From Diphasiastrum complanatum (Eukaryota; Streptophyta; Lycopodiopsida; Lycopodiales; Lycopodiaceae), in assembly GCA_029204225.1 (NCBI GenBank), contig CM055113.1, positions 26,649,462 to 26,713,461 on the forward strand: a DNA stretch of 64,000 bases, written 5' to 3'. This document shows, one piece after another, positions 43,913 to 56,706 of the stretch. The position numbers and the translations under genes are program-made. The notes under the pieces were generated by a model. It worked only from the letters and a program-made list of their open reading frames with translations. It did not search any database and had not been told where the DNA came from. Each line of letters begins with the position of its first letter. The stretch's first letter is position 1.

Positions 43913-44030
43913 CTATGCCGAGCATAGACACAGAAGAAGATATAAGGTGAAAATTTCAACAACAAACAAAATTCTAACATTGTGTTATGCTAGTCATATA
44001 AGAGGAAAAAAGCCTATGCCAACATCAATA
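43913..44030 (-). repeat. Palindrome cluster, third copy
   Basis: CTATGCCGAGCATAG at 43913-43927 and TTGTGTTATGCTAGTCATAT at 43980-43999. The latter matches the right cluster (TTGTGTTATGCTCAACATAG at 33004) in the same orientation, so this looks like a second right-hand end of the same element family, more diverged. Confidence 0.55.
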
Positions 44031-46990
44031 GATATAAACACTGAAAACTAACGTTTATGATTTTAAAATTTTTGTTTGAATTTCAAACTTTTGTGTCATG
44101 AAGTCTTTAAATTAGTATATATTATTAAAATTATTTCTTATATAAAATTTTTGAATTTTTTTTTGACAATGTTACTCTTTAGAGTAAATTAATATTATTT
44201 TTTAATGATGTTTTTATTTTAAGAATGTTGCTATGAAATGACAGTTTAGTATAGCTTTAAAATCATATTCTCAAAAAATTTAAGAATATTATTAGAATTG
44301 ATTATATTTTTTAGTATTTCAAAATATTGAAACATATTAATAGAATTGCAAGTTCTTAATTATGATACTAACGATAAGATCCTATTTCCAAAAAAATTAA
44401 ATATTTTCAAAAGTCATATAATTTTAGATGTTTAAAGTAATTTCTTTTTAGTTAATATTTATATTTTCTAGAGCTTAGTTACAAAAATCTTTGTGAATCT
44501 CTATAAATATTATTTTTTTAAAATCAAGAATTTTTGGAAATATTGATTTGAATTTATGTAAAAGAAATTATTTTTTGAAAACAAACTCTTTCAAACAAGA
44601 AGTTTTAATATTTTGCAATATTTGTTATTAGATAATTTTTTAAATAAGTAGAATAAATTATTTTGGTTGATTTTAGTATTTTTTTATATTAAATGATTTT
44701 GCTTTTAATTGATTAATTTCGAATATGTGCAAATTTGAATATGTTATTAAAATTTATATCTTAATTTTTTAGTATGATTACAATTTCTGTTAAAATACGA
44801 TATTTTTTCAACATGATAATGTATATTTACAAAGCATTTTGGACATTGGCAGTTTTAAAAATAAAAATAAAAATTGCAAAAAATGGGTCTCCATGTCATT
44901 TCTCTGTTTTTTTCACCGTGTTATCATCATAATAATTAAAATACCACAATATGACATGGCAAGGCATTTGTGGTACAATAATGCATAGTTCTTGTTTTCC
45001 TTGGCAATGAAGATAAGTTGGCAATATGCATGAAAACAATGCCAAGCTCTAGCTCAAAGGAGCCATGGTGTGCATTAATTGTATTTTGCAAAGTCAAACA
45101 TAGCGAGATGTCCCAACCAACGCGGCATTGCTCCTCATCCCGTCTTGGATGGCCCAGGCCCCACCCACATCCACAAGAGGAGAAGACGAGCAATCTTGGA
45201 AGAAGATGGACGAGTGCGTGTGGGTCATGCCCTTTCTCGCAGGTCTGCCATTAAATGTTTGTGGACTCTTCTCTCGCTAGTGACAGGGAATGCTCATTGG
45301 CCTAGTTTCTAGAGCGTGAACAGCATTAAAATATACACAAAAATCAGTTTTTTGCCAGCTATAACTGATCGCTACATCTCTACTTCCTATATACGCTTCC
45401 AGAAGAAACTTTAACCCTCATGGTTCCAATCGATATATAATTTTGTAACTCCGAAGATGCAAGTTATATCCACTTGGGGACTTCGGATTTTCTGATCTTG
45501 ATCAGCGGACCTTTTGTTCTTGTAGCAAGTTACTGCAGATCTCGACATCATTTTGTTTCTGTGAGATCCTTGCTTGGTTTGTCAGTAGAGATGGAGGCTG
45601 ATTCATCAAGCGCAGCAGGCGAGCCCTTCAAATGTATTATGCTGAAAAAGACCGCACAAAAATCAGCATGAAAGCCCCTCGTCTCTTACTGGGCTAGCCA
45701 TCTTCAGAGTGCAACACTCTTCCTCTTTTTCTTTGTGCGCGGGGCATGTCTTTTTTCGCTGATTTGGGCCATCCTTCCTTCCAAGCTGGAGCCGAGAAAT
45801 GACAAAGAGGATAAAATAATCAGAAGGCCATTAGAGCCACGTTTTCGAGAATTTGGGCTCGCCCCCCAGTAGCATCAAAGTGGCAGAGCCGCCCGAAGTG
45901 GTGCTTGCAAAAAAGGGAGTGAAATTTGGCACTCTCAAAATTTTCATGCACATTGAAATTTGGTCTACACCTTATTCCTCAAGCAACCCGTGATCACTAT
46001 CAGGTAAGGGACTGACTTTTAGTATTATTAGGCAAATTTTGTTTTGAAATTTTGACTACAGTATAATGTATCAGGCACATGGTACTTGGGGCCCAAGAAA
46101 AAAGGAATTTAAAACGTGTGGCTGTGGCCGCGCTCATACACCCACCGTGCACGAGGGGCGAAACCCACTATCACTGTGGTTAAGCATTTCGCATGAGGGA
46201 CCTCACTTTTCTATGTGAAATGGGTGAGGGCCTTTCTAGTTTTTCTCTCCAATGACGGTTGAGCGCGCGTGGAGACACACACACACACACAAATGATTGA
46301 GTTTCTCTCCCTATGTGAAGCAAACCTCGTAAAACACTTGAAGAGGAATAGAAGCAACAATTGCAAAGACGTTAGAAGATTAGTAGAACCAATTTGATTC
46401 TTCACGTTACAAGCATATAAAACAAGTGCATTGTGGCAAGCCACAGAGCCCTGCCTTTGTAATATGTGCTAAATTGCACTGTATTTAAGTTTTTTTAAAT
46501 TTGTCATATAAAAGAAATGAGCTCCATGCATCAACATTTGTGCACAGCTCAAAATATCTATACTACGACCGTGCTCATGATGTCCTCTCTAGCTAGTCCT
46601 CTCTAGCTTGAAGTTTCAAGAATAAACTTATACTATAAAGTCGTTAAGGTGTGCACAGACAGCAAGAACACATGCACCGAACAAAATTTTGAGCGTCCTC
46701 AGAGTAGTTTGAAAAACGGCTTGCAGATTTGAGCTTGCCATAGACAGTGACTTTTTGTTTGATGCAATTGCAAGCAACTTGCAAACGAAAGTTCATTTGA
46801 GATCTTTTCCATAGTTGGAATAGTCAATTTTCTAAACACTTCTGTCATTTCTCCAAGGAACTATGTAGACACGCGTTCACGAAATCGGTATTTTGCTAGC
46901 TAAGATTACAGGTGCTAAGACAATGTAGCCACAGGTGACTGAAACGCGAGGTATGAAGCCTCAGTTGGAACTTATTCCTAAGTCGGGTAA
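44031..46990. other. Non-coding DNA
   Basis: 44031-44900 is very AT-rich. From about 44930 base composition is nearer average, with no supported gene. A (CA)n/(AC)n run lies at about 46274-46291. Short open stretches near 45018-45312 overlap each other in several frames and look random. Confidence 0.5.
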
Positions 46991-47213
46991 CTCTTGACTC
47001 AAGATTTGCATAAGCTTCGCATAGGCTTGGCTGAAGTTTAGCTGGTTCACTAAAACAAAAAGGGGGCTTGGCTAAACAAGCTTCGCGGAACTACCTATCT
47101 CCTGGCTCGACCATCATTCGCCTGCATTCGTACTATAACAGATTGAATCGCTCCAACTGCATCTCCGGATCTCACGAAAGCAAGCCGAAACGGCTCCGAC
47201 AAAGTATCTGTGG

Positions 47214-47408
47214 GTGATGAGCCAGCATAGCTCAGGTAAACAAAAAGTTAAAGATGAGGAAGCTGCTCTAGCTGAGGTTGAGGTGAGATCTTTAACAGAT
47301 GTGATCATAGATTTGAGACTAAAGTTGGAGCATTTAAGACTTCATCACTCACAGACCTTTGCATGCAGCGACAGCGAAGACCATGAAAATGGCAAGAAAT
47401 GTGGCTAA
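47214..47408 (+). other. Small unrecognised open frame
   Basis: 64 residues, hydrophilic, with a predicted helical stretch (EEAALAEVEVRSLTDVIIDLRLKLEHLRL) followed by an acidic tail (SDSEDHENGKK). No family recognised, no neighbours, and no visible promoter or splice context that would decide for a gene. It could be an exon scrap or chance. Confidence 0.15.
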
Positions 47409-49961
47409 AGAGGGAACTCGGACTCGAAGGCCACATCAGGCCACACCCACATCAAAGGAAAACCCACGTGTCAACGTGTACATAATAAGCACCCTCAACC
47501 AAATATATATAAATATTTTAAAAAGGGAAAAAAAAAAAAGAAAAAGCAATAGGTAAAAAAAGATCTAAAAAATAGTCAATTTATTTATAATTGCCACGTG
47601 TCCTACTCAGGAAACTTAAAATACAAATTCAAAATATAAACCACAACACAAGCAGGTCAATCTTTGACATGAATGCTAAGTCCTCCTTGCAAAGCAAGGC
47701 AGGGCCAAAAAGCACTTAGATTCATGAGGTTTTAAGTTCATCTACGTTAGCATTTGTAGCAGTGTTTTGTTATGTTTTTAACAGTATGTTTGTCTTGTTG
47801 GGGCTTTGAAGAGGTGATAGAACTAAATGTCAAGAATTGATTTTCTAATGCTTTTCATCAATTAAAGCAATGGTTGTCGACCCTAGGGTTAGGCTTTCTA
47901 AAGACAATTAAAGAGCAGCATTTATTTTGTTATCTAAGTGATTCAGCTTGTGAATGGGTGACATGTCTGGAAAAAGTTGCTCAAAATATCTGGCATCAAT
48001 ATGCTTTTGCTTCTAATTACTAGTAGAAATCACTATCAAATCCCAGGGTCAGGAGTTCTAAAAGTAGTGAAAGAGGCACATACATTTTGTTATGGAGCAA
48101 TTGGACTTTCCTATGGAAGGTCACATGTTTGGAATCAAATGGAGTCATTTTCTTTCTATTTGATAATTTGAGCTTGTTCATCATGTAGTTAATTTGCACC
48201 ACAATATGTATTGTTGTTTGCAAAAAAGGGATGATAACTCCACAAAGGATTTGCAACTTGTAAGCATTTAAATGTGAACAAGAGTGATGTCATCTATCAC
48301 TATGGGAGCACACAATCTTGCTTAAGAAAGGCCAAAAAGATTAAAACGCATATGGGAAGAGTTCCAAATGTGCTTAAGAAGAGCCAAGGTTGGTGAAGAC
48401 TCGGGCCAAGTTGGCTATTTTACCTTCATCAATCAACCCAATGTTATAATTGCACCTTCTACAAGCTTTGTGGGTGAAATCTCAAATAATCATGACCTAG
48501 TCTACAATACTTGAATTCTCTATGACAAGAACCACTTCTTCAATAGAGCTTGTGGTATTTCACAAATTTTCCTTGTTCAGCCTCCATTTGCAAAGGTAGA
48601 TACGTATCATTGACTTATATTTTTTATATATTATGTTCTTCCTTGTACAAATTACAAGTTACACTATGAAAAGGCACTAGGTGTGCGGACTTTTTTTGTT
48701 GCTAGGAGACTCAAGTGTAGGTAGAGCTTTCTGTCTGAGTCGGTACTGGATCAACTCTTTCATCTCTTTGTTGATTTCATGAATGAAAGAGAGTGAAAAC
48801 TAGTTGTTGTCCATTTCGTCATGTTGTCTCAATGGGGCCCCAACCAATTGAGCCCATCGCCCTTTGTTGGCTACATTATGGGATATTTGGTATTTTGTGT
48901 GCATGATATTGTGTGACATTGGCATTCATGTGCTTATATTCATGGGAAATTCAGAATTTCTAGTTCCTAGAGATTCACTTATTCACATACTAAAATGGTA
49001 GTCACACTTATGCACTCCATTCCCATTCATCCACGCTCAAATGGCAAGGACTATCACCCCCCACCCCCCGAAAAGCACCCTCCAACTACATCTTGTGTAA
49101 TCCATCATTCCATCTTGTGTGATGATATCGTCACCTTGGGTGAGTTGTCATATGCCCATATGAGTACATAAGAGTGTATGAAGTTTTTTTTTTATTAGCA
49201 TTTTATTGATTCTTTGTTCCAATCATAAAAGCACTCAATTCAAAGCTCAAGGGAGATCTAACTAAGTAACGAACAATGTGTGTCCGTTGTGCACACTGTC
49301 ATCGGTTAATAACTTAATATGACATTGGCTCATGATATCCAAAGATAGTAGCTCCAAACTAGAAATTTGTCTTGTGTAACAAGGTCGTCCCTATGTGCCC
49401 TTATGGATAAAGAAACTTGGGTATCAGGTTCTTCTTCTTCTACTAGCATTTCATTGATTTTTTGTTTCGATTGTTATTTTGTTCAATGTCAGGCCCAGAG
49501 GATTGTACTAGTTTTTTGAGCGGTGTGTCGGCTTATGACTATACATGAGATCAAGTATTAGTATTATATCCTTGATAGGTATAATTATCATCACTTTCCA
49601 AGTGTGTTGACACTACGATGCCAAGTCCTAAACATAAAAATGGCCAACCAGCTAGAGTCACTTTTTCTCACTATTGTAACATAGTATTAGTTTCTTCTTA
49701 GGGCTGCCACTGACTAGACCAAGTTCCAACACATGTGCCAGTACGAGATACATGCATGACCATACTAGTCTCATCACGGAGATGTGTGTGCACGGTAAAA
49801 AACAAAAAGAAACTCTGTAACTTTTAAATCCAACAATCTTGAGTCCTCTATGACGTTGGAATGCTTTGTGAGGTGTGACTTAAGTGTTTTCTTATCATCT
49901 ATTGTGCTTGATAGCTTATGAAATTGTGTAGCATATTTGCATTTTTAATTTATTCTATCAG
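47409..49961. other. Non-coding DNA
   Basis: AT-rich with short A runs near 47525-47570 and two CCACGTGTC phrases (47463 area and 47594 area). No gene, RNA or clear repeat was seen. The end (49840-49961) has the look of an LTR 3' end (TTTATTCTATCA) before the primer-site-like sequence at 49962. Confidence 0.4.
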
Positions 49962-49974
49962 TGGTATCAGATCC
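49962..49974 (+). other. Orphan primer-binding-site-like sequence
   Basis: TGGTATCAGATCC follows TTCTATCAG, the same arrangement as LTR end plus primer site in Copia-V (CCATCAG then TGGTACCAGAGCC). No gag or pol motif follows, so at most this marks the edge of a long-lost retroelement. Confidence 0.4.
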
Positions 49975-50314
49975 CCGATGAGGAGTAGGTCATTTGCCAC
50001 ATAGCCAAATTTTGAAAAAAAATTGGAGAATAAAAAAGGCTATAAGGAAGCTATCAAAGTAGTGTATAGGACTGAGTTGGAATAGATGTGAAATCCCTTG
50101 GTTCTAAAAAGGGGCTGTTGTGAGCAATAAGAGAAGGACATAACAATTTGTAGGGTTGAGTTTGGTGGAAATCTAAGAAAATTTCAAAATTTTCAAGTTT
50201 CATGAGATATTAGTGCTTTTTCTCAGAAAAGCGCTTTTGTTTGTAATTGATACCACATCAAATTCGATACAGTCAGTTCCAACAAGCACCCAGTAGCAAG
50301 GCGACCTCCATATA

Positions 50315-50880
50315 GTGAGCATCTACAAGAGAGATCTCAGAATAAGGCTAATAAATATCCAAGAAGGTTAGTTGGTTTGGAGCTAGGGTTTACAGGTGCA
50401 AAATGTTGGATTTTTCCTCTACTCTCCTAAATCCCATGTTAATCTAGTTCCATTCACATTGCTGCAGTTTTACATGCATTGTCGCACACTCTACATAAAT
50501 GCTCTATTACTGAAGACATGCAACCAACTTGTCGAACAAGGTTGACTTGTCGAAGAAAGGCCGACTCTATCGACTATCATTGAACTATCGAGGACATCCG
50601 ACTCCATCGACATTATTCACAATCGAGATAGACGTCCTAAATCCCGACACAAAAGTGAAAATATTTCGGTGTAGGTGATTGTTTATGAAATTGTAAGTCG
50701 CTTTAGGAGGGCACCTCATCAAGTGATCATCTCCATCAAGTGAGCATCTACAAGAGAATCTCAAAAGAAGGCTTAATAAGACTAGTTGGTTTGGAGCTAG
50801 GGTTTACAAGTGCAAAAGTGAAGATATTTCGGTGTAGGCCATTGTTTATGAAATTGTGATCGCTTAGGAAGGCACCTCAA
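50315..50880 (+). repeat. Direct duplication with an intervening segment in one copy
   Basis: Copy 2 is continuous at 50740-50880. Copy 1 is split into 50315-50403 and 50651-50718. Shared phrases include GAGCATCTACAAGAGA, GGTTTGGAGCTAGGGTTTAC and ATATTTCGGTGTAGG. The 247-bp segment at 50404-50650 separates the halves of copy 1 and contains several GTCGA/TCGAC motifs. No coding. Confidence 0.7.
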
Positions 50881-51616
50881 TATCGTCACAGAGCTTTGTG
50901 GAAGAGGGTTGTGGAGAGACGAGTGAGATCTATGTCAAAATAGATTAGCCATAGTTGAGAAAAATAATAAAGGAGAAAAAGAGGAGAAGGCTAGAGGCTC
51001 GCGTGTGTGTGGAGGAAAGAGAGACGCTTTCTGTCTCCGTGTGTGTAGTGGCTGCATGAATTGAAATTGGCATGCCAAGCCTTAGATAGCCGTCTGATTA
51101 CAAGTAAGGCAAGATCGACAATGGAAATTGCAAGACATTTGGGTTGTAGAATCGAGCTCAAATGAAATGAGCATGAAGAAACTTGAAGTCTAGAATTGGC
51201 CATTCTTCATTGAAAAACTTTAGAAAGACATTTTAGTTCACTTTTCTCCTTTTGCCAATAGCTCTCACTAAAAAGGAATTTTCTTAGTCAAATTAGCTTC
51301 AATTTTGACCATATTTTTTTTATAGCAGCTGGTTGGTAAGGTCTAGTCAATAAAATTGAAGAGCATTATTTATCAGGAAGAAGCTCCATTTCACATGGAA
51401 TTTCCACCATTCTTTCGAATGGAGCTAGTAACGCCCGATAATTCCAAATTTAGCATTTTTTGTAGCTCTAAAGGCCGTTTAAAGCCAAATTTGGTGCTTG
51501 TAAGACCTAAAGTAGGTGGCTAGGCTACATTGTGACAAGGTCTAGAGTGTGGCATTACCTTCATTTTGCATTTAAAAAATGACTTTTTAAGCCTAAACGA
51601 GCTATTTTTTAAAGCT
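50881..51616. other. Non-coding DNA, probable 5' flank or leader of Copia-VI
   Basis: No gene seen. Because Copia-V inserted at the apparent Gag start of Copia-VI, the DNA just left of 51617 should be the leader (and further left the LTR) of Copia-VI, but no primer site or LTR could be recognised. Confidence 0.35.
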
Positions 51617-51621
51617 ATGTC

Positions 51622-52705
51622 TGAAGAAACAAAATGTTTCAATTGCCAAAGCTTTGCTAGCTTTCCACCCTAATTTTGACACAGAAGACACACGAAGCAA
51701 AATGTTCGCGAACAATTTTGTGACACATGACACGAAATTGTTTCGCGACACAAAATCATTCATGCTCCACAAAGGACCAAGAAGATTAACGAAGTACCGT
51801 GGGGTACAAATATTTGATTTGATATCGTGACATCGACAAAAGTACTTTAGGATGTGGCTAATCTGCCACTCTTGTATTCCATGATTAGTTATAGATGTTT
51901 AATCTTTCTGATTAGGGAAGTTTCTCGACGCGACACAAAAAAGTTCGCGAACTATATACATTCTACATGATGCATAAAACAGTTAGATGAAATAAATATA
52001 GAGAATACATGTCCGCTTGTGAGCGAGACAATTTTGTAAGAGGATCAGCAGATCCAGAAGTCCGCTAATAAGCGAGACACTACTCGTGGGATAATTGTAT
52101 TTCTCTCATGCCAAAGCACTGTGTGGATCTGTCACATAGTGCTTGAAATCAGAAGATCAATAGATAGTATTGTAGCTGTTATGCGCATATTATTTTGAAT
52201 GATTATATGATCTTGAATGAATATTGGTCTGGTATTATTCATGTATCTCATTTACTTGTTTATTCAATTTTGCACACTGGTTTAATTTTGTTGAATGCTA
52301 TATTAATCTATAACATAGATTAGCATGGTCTGTCTACATTCTGGAGGATTGTAGGAATGATATAGTCGGCAGTGACCAGCAATTATATTTGAATTCCACA
52401 CGAACTGATTTTGTTCGCGAATATTTTCGCTTCGTGTTTCATTTCGTTTCGCTTCGCGATCACTTGGCTTTCAGCATAAATCAATTTCAGAGCTCATTCA
52501 AGTTTCATTTCGTTTTGCTTCATTTCGTCTTGTCTCGTTTCGTTTCGTTTCGTTACAGAGCTTGATTGATCTTTTCGTGAATTCTTCTCGAGTAGAAATT
52601 ATTCGTGATCAGAATAGTTTCGCGAAAATTTCGCGAATCATGCGAGAGACTCCCATCAGTTCGTCACTAGAATTTTACTAGAATTTCATTTTGCACTTTC
52701 CATCA
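51622..52705 (+). repeat. 5' LTR of Copia-V
   Basis: 1084 bp, TGAAGAAACAAAATG...ACTTTCCATCA. It carries several TTCGCGAA/GTTCGCGAAC palindromes (51705-51740, 51960, 52415, 52620), the repeated GTCCGCT...AGCGAGAC phrase (52010, 52058), and a TTTCG pentanucleotide-rich run around 52430-52550. Confidence 0.88.
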
Positions 52706-52706
52706 G

Positions 52707-52719
52707 TGGTACCAGAGCC
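52707..52719 (+). other. Primer-binding site of Copia-V
   Basis: TGGTACCAGAGCC starts one base after the LTR end; one base differs from the usual TGGTATCAGAGC. Confidence 0.8.
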
Positions 52720-52813
52720 TATCATAGTCTGACATAGTCGAAAAGCTATCAGATTCAGGAGGCTAAGCATTCAAACAAAGAACCATTAACAAGTGAGAAC
52801 ACAATTCATAGCA

Positions 52814-55800
52814 ATGGCTTCCATAAGCAACATACAATCCAAGATCTGTATAGTCCTCGATTCATCAGGATCTAACTTTGTAGCATGGAAGGTTAAGACC
52901 TCGCTGATACTAAAAGGAGAGGGATTATTTCCCTGGGTAGATGGCACGGAGGAGATGCCTACAACTATAGGCAAGGAGCTACGCGAATGGAGGGAGAAGA
53001 ATGACAAGGCAGTAGCCATGTTATTATCATCCATCGAGGATAGCTTGACTCTTGACCTAGCTACACTCTCTAAAGCAAAAGAAATGTGGGATACTCTACT
53101 CACAAGATTTCATACGAAATCACGTAGTCAGATAATGTTGCTCGAAGATCAACTTAAAGACCTCACTTCCTTTATTAGGAAGATGAAGGATCTATTCCTT
53201 TCACTACAAAATTCTGGTGCAGAAAATGCAGTATCAACAGAGAAGCAACTCACTTATCTATTGAGAGCCTGACCAAGATCCTTCTAGAGATGCTGCTAGC
53301 AAAGAATCCTATAATGACACTTGAAAAGATAGTTGTCAAGATTCGAGAAGAAGTCGAAACTCAAAAGCACCTTGATTAAAAGGATGCTTCTAACCAAGCT
53401 CTCTACAGCAACAAGGAAAAGACAGAAAAACAATTCAAGCCTATGAGGGAGTCAGATCGAAAGTAGGATCAAGATCAGAATCACGATAATTCAACCACCT
53501 AAATTTGTGCAGACATGTGTGCAGTATCAACACCTGACACACAGGAGGTAATCCTTGATTCAGGAGCTACCTCACACTTTGTTACATTAAGACGAATCAT
53601 GTCGTGCAGATCCATCAAGATTTATCGTTCTTGGAGATGGATCAAAGCATCAAGTGAATGGTATTGCTTCACTATGGCTCAACACAAACGACAGAGACAG
53701 ACAACTCAAAGATGTTCTGTTCGTGCCTACACTGCAGCAGGACTTGCTATCAGTGGCAAGAATAGCTGAAGCAAGAATGCGTGTAACTTTCTCAGACAAA
53801 ACATGCAACGTTGTTGATGCAAGTACCAGTACATTGATCACTCAAGGTAGAAGAAAAGGCAACCTGTATCACTTGAAGGTATGCCTACCTGCAGATCAAA
53901 TGCATTATACTCATGATGATTCATCAGATACTCTATGACATAGGAGACTATGCCATATGAATTCAATGGCACTATATCAAGCAAGCCATCATGGAGCAAT
54001 CACAAGGGTGAGTATCTTGAATGCAACCAGTTCGATGACTTGTGATGCATGTTTGAAGGGTAAGATGTCACGTACTCCTTTTGTCAAGGACTCCTACAAC
54101 AACCAAGATTTTGGAGTTAGTGCATTCTGACATCTGTGGATCTTTCAACATGATCTCAATAGGAGGCTCAAAATATTATATTACCTTTATTGATGATTAC
54201 AATAAGTTTGCCATAGTCTATTTTATTTACAACAAATCAGAAGCATTCGACAAATTCACAGAGTATGTGAATTGGGCAGAAAGATGCACAGGAAGGAAGG
54301 TGAAGCAGATCAAAATAGATCGAGGTGGAGAATACATCTCAAATTGATTCACTGACTTCTGCAATGATTGTGAAATCATTCAGAGAAAAACTGCATCTTA
54401 CACATCGCAGCACAACGGTGTTGCAGAAAGAACAGGACTCTAATGGAAGCTACTAGGTGCATGATGGCCTATTCGAAGGCTTCAAGAGTGCTATGGGCTA
54501 AACTAGTAGCTATAGTTGCTTACATTCAGAACAGGACAGGAAAATCTGGTGTACCTCACACAACACCACACGAGTTATGGCGGGGTAGAAAACCCAATCT
54601 GACTCACATTCGAATCTTTGGCTGTGCAACATATGCACATGTTCCTGACAAGCTTTGAAAGAAGCTTGATAAGAAAGCAGAACAAGGATATCTTGTAGGA
54701 TATGACAATAATTCGTCATACTATAGAGTCTATATGCCAGAGACAAACGCAGTGAAGACAATCAAAGATGTTAAATTTGATGAGAGCAGAACAATGGCCA
54801 ACGATAATCCTGTCAATTATGAAATCTTGGAAGATAGTACTATGATCTACCAACTGTGACAAAGGGAGCTGAGGATAGACACTCAGACGAAGATGTTCGA
54901 GTTGCACCTCATTTGAGTGATGAATCCGACAAAGAAAGACTCGCAAGCCAGCCTACTGCTACAATACCTGTAAACCGAAATGGTTCCGGACCTAGCAGAG
55001 CAGATAAAGGCAAGAATATTGCAGTTCCAAGAAGATCTCCTAGAAGATCGACAAGAGAACACAGAGTGCCAGCAAGATTTGTGCCAGACAGCTCAGCTTC
55101 TACGTTAGAAGAGTTTTGTGGATTCAGTGGTGAACCATAGACATTCAAGGAAGCATTGAATGTCCAGAGAAGGACAAATGGATCCAAGCCATGAATGAGG
55201 AGATGGAATCCCTGAGGAAAAATCAGGTATGGACGTTGCAGCCATTACCAGATAAGCGAAAGACTGTAAAATGCAAGTGGGTATACAAGTTGAAGTATGG
55301 ACCGGATGGAGATATCTCAAAGTATAAAGCAAGACTTGTAGCGAAGGGATTTTCTTAAAGATATGGTATTGATTATGCTGAGACCTTCTCTCCTATCGTG
55401 AAACATTCGTCTCTACGTTTATTGTTTGCATATGCAGCTGCTTATGATCTTAGGATTCACATCGTGGACGAGAAGACAGCCTTCTTGCATGGCAAGCTAT
55501 ACGAAGAAGTCTACATGGAGCAACCCCCAGGCTACATCTCGAATTCACTTCCTACTTATGCATGCAGAATGTACATGAGTATCTACGGTCTGAAGCAATC
55601 AGCACGACAATGGTATAAAAAGAAAGATCAATTTCTGAAATCCTTAGGATTCAAGCCACTAATAGCTGATTCCAATGTTTATGTAAGAATTACAGATGGG
55701 AAGATCATCATTGTAGCTGTGTATGTGGATGACACTCTAATACTTTGCAAGAGTGAGGAGCTTATTGTTGAGGTGAAGTATGATATCTCGAAACATTTTT

Positions 55801-56706
55801 GAGATTGCAGAACTGGGAGAAGCTAGATGTTATCTTGGCTTACAGATTGACAAGGACTATGAGGAGGTAAATTGTACCTTCATCAGTCTAGATATACCTA
55901 GAAGACCTTAGAAGATTTTGGGATGTTGAATCTCAAGGGAGCAAAAATTCCAATGCTTGTAGGAACAGTCTTGGCGAATGAAGATTGTCCAAAGACTAAA
56001 GAAGAAAGATAATTGATGCAACAGACACTATACAGAAAGCTAATCGGATCACTGATGTACCTTGCAGATAACACACGTCTTGACATTGCTTATGTCGTGT
56101 TCAGGATGAGCCAATTCAGTACGAATCCAGGCTCCACTCACTGGAAGATTGCAAAACAACTGCAATATCTTCAATTAACGAAAGATTTTGAATTGTGTTA
56201 TTCTCGTGATGCAAGGTTCCAGGTGCTTTCCTACAGTGATGCTAGTTGGGCATCTCTCAAGGACGACTACAAAATTGTCTCAGGAAGATGCACCATTGCA
56301 TCAGGAGCAGCAATTCTCTAGGTTAGCAAGAAGCAGACCATTGTGGCTCAGTCATCCTACAAAGCAGAGTACATAGCAACAACAAAGATGGCCAATGAAA
56401 TCATTTGGCTCAAACAGTTCCTTGATGAATTGGGCAAAACAAGGAATGAACCTCTAGTTTTGTAGATGGACAACACATCTGCAAAACAACTAACAAAAGA
56501 CCCTGTGTTTCACTCAAGGACAAAGCACATTGCAATTAAGTACCACTTGATAAGGGATCTGATCGGGAAGAAGATGTTGTAGACTACTTTCATTGGAATG
56601 AAGGAGATGGTTGCTGACATTTTCACAAAGTCCTTAGACAAAGGTCTGTTCGAGAAACAGAGGAGCAGTCTTGGAGTCATCAAGCTATCATGCTTTGAGA
56701 GAGAGC
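52814..56706 (+). pseudogene. Copia-V gag-pol region
   Basis: Copia domain order: Gag, protease, integrase, reverse transcriptase, RNase H. Recognisable landmarks are MASISNIQSKI at 52814, DSGATSHFVT, LVHSDICGSF near 54115, IKIDRGGEYISN near 54320, WVYKLKYGPDGDI near 55280, VAVYVDDTLILCKSEE near 55715, YRKLIGSLMYLADNTR near 56030 and HFTKS-type tail near 56630. The region is well conserved against Copia-IV from the GAG-pre-integrase onward. Broken in many places. Confidence 0.88.

Noticed and set aside
44936-45312. Possible host exon near 45.0-45.3 kb on either strand
   Set aside because: Open frames exist in three overlapping phases, with no conserved domain or convincing splice sites.
46274-46291. 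CA-dinucleotide runs here and near 35903 as regulatory elements
   Set aside because: They are ordinary microsatellites with nothing around them to support a function.
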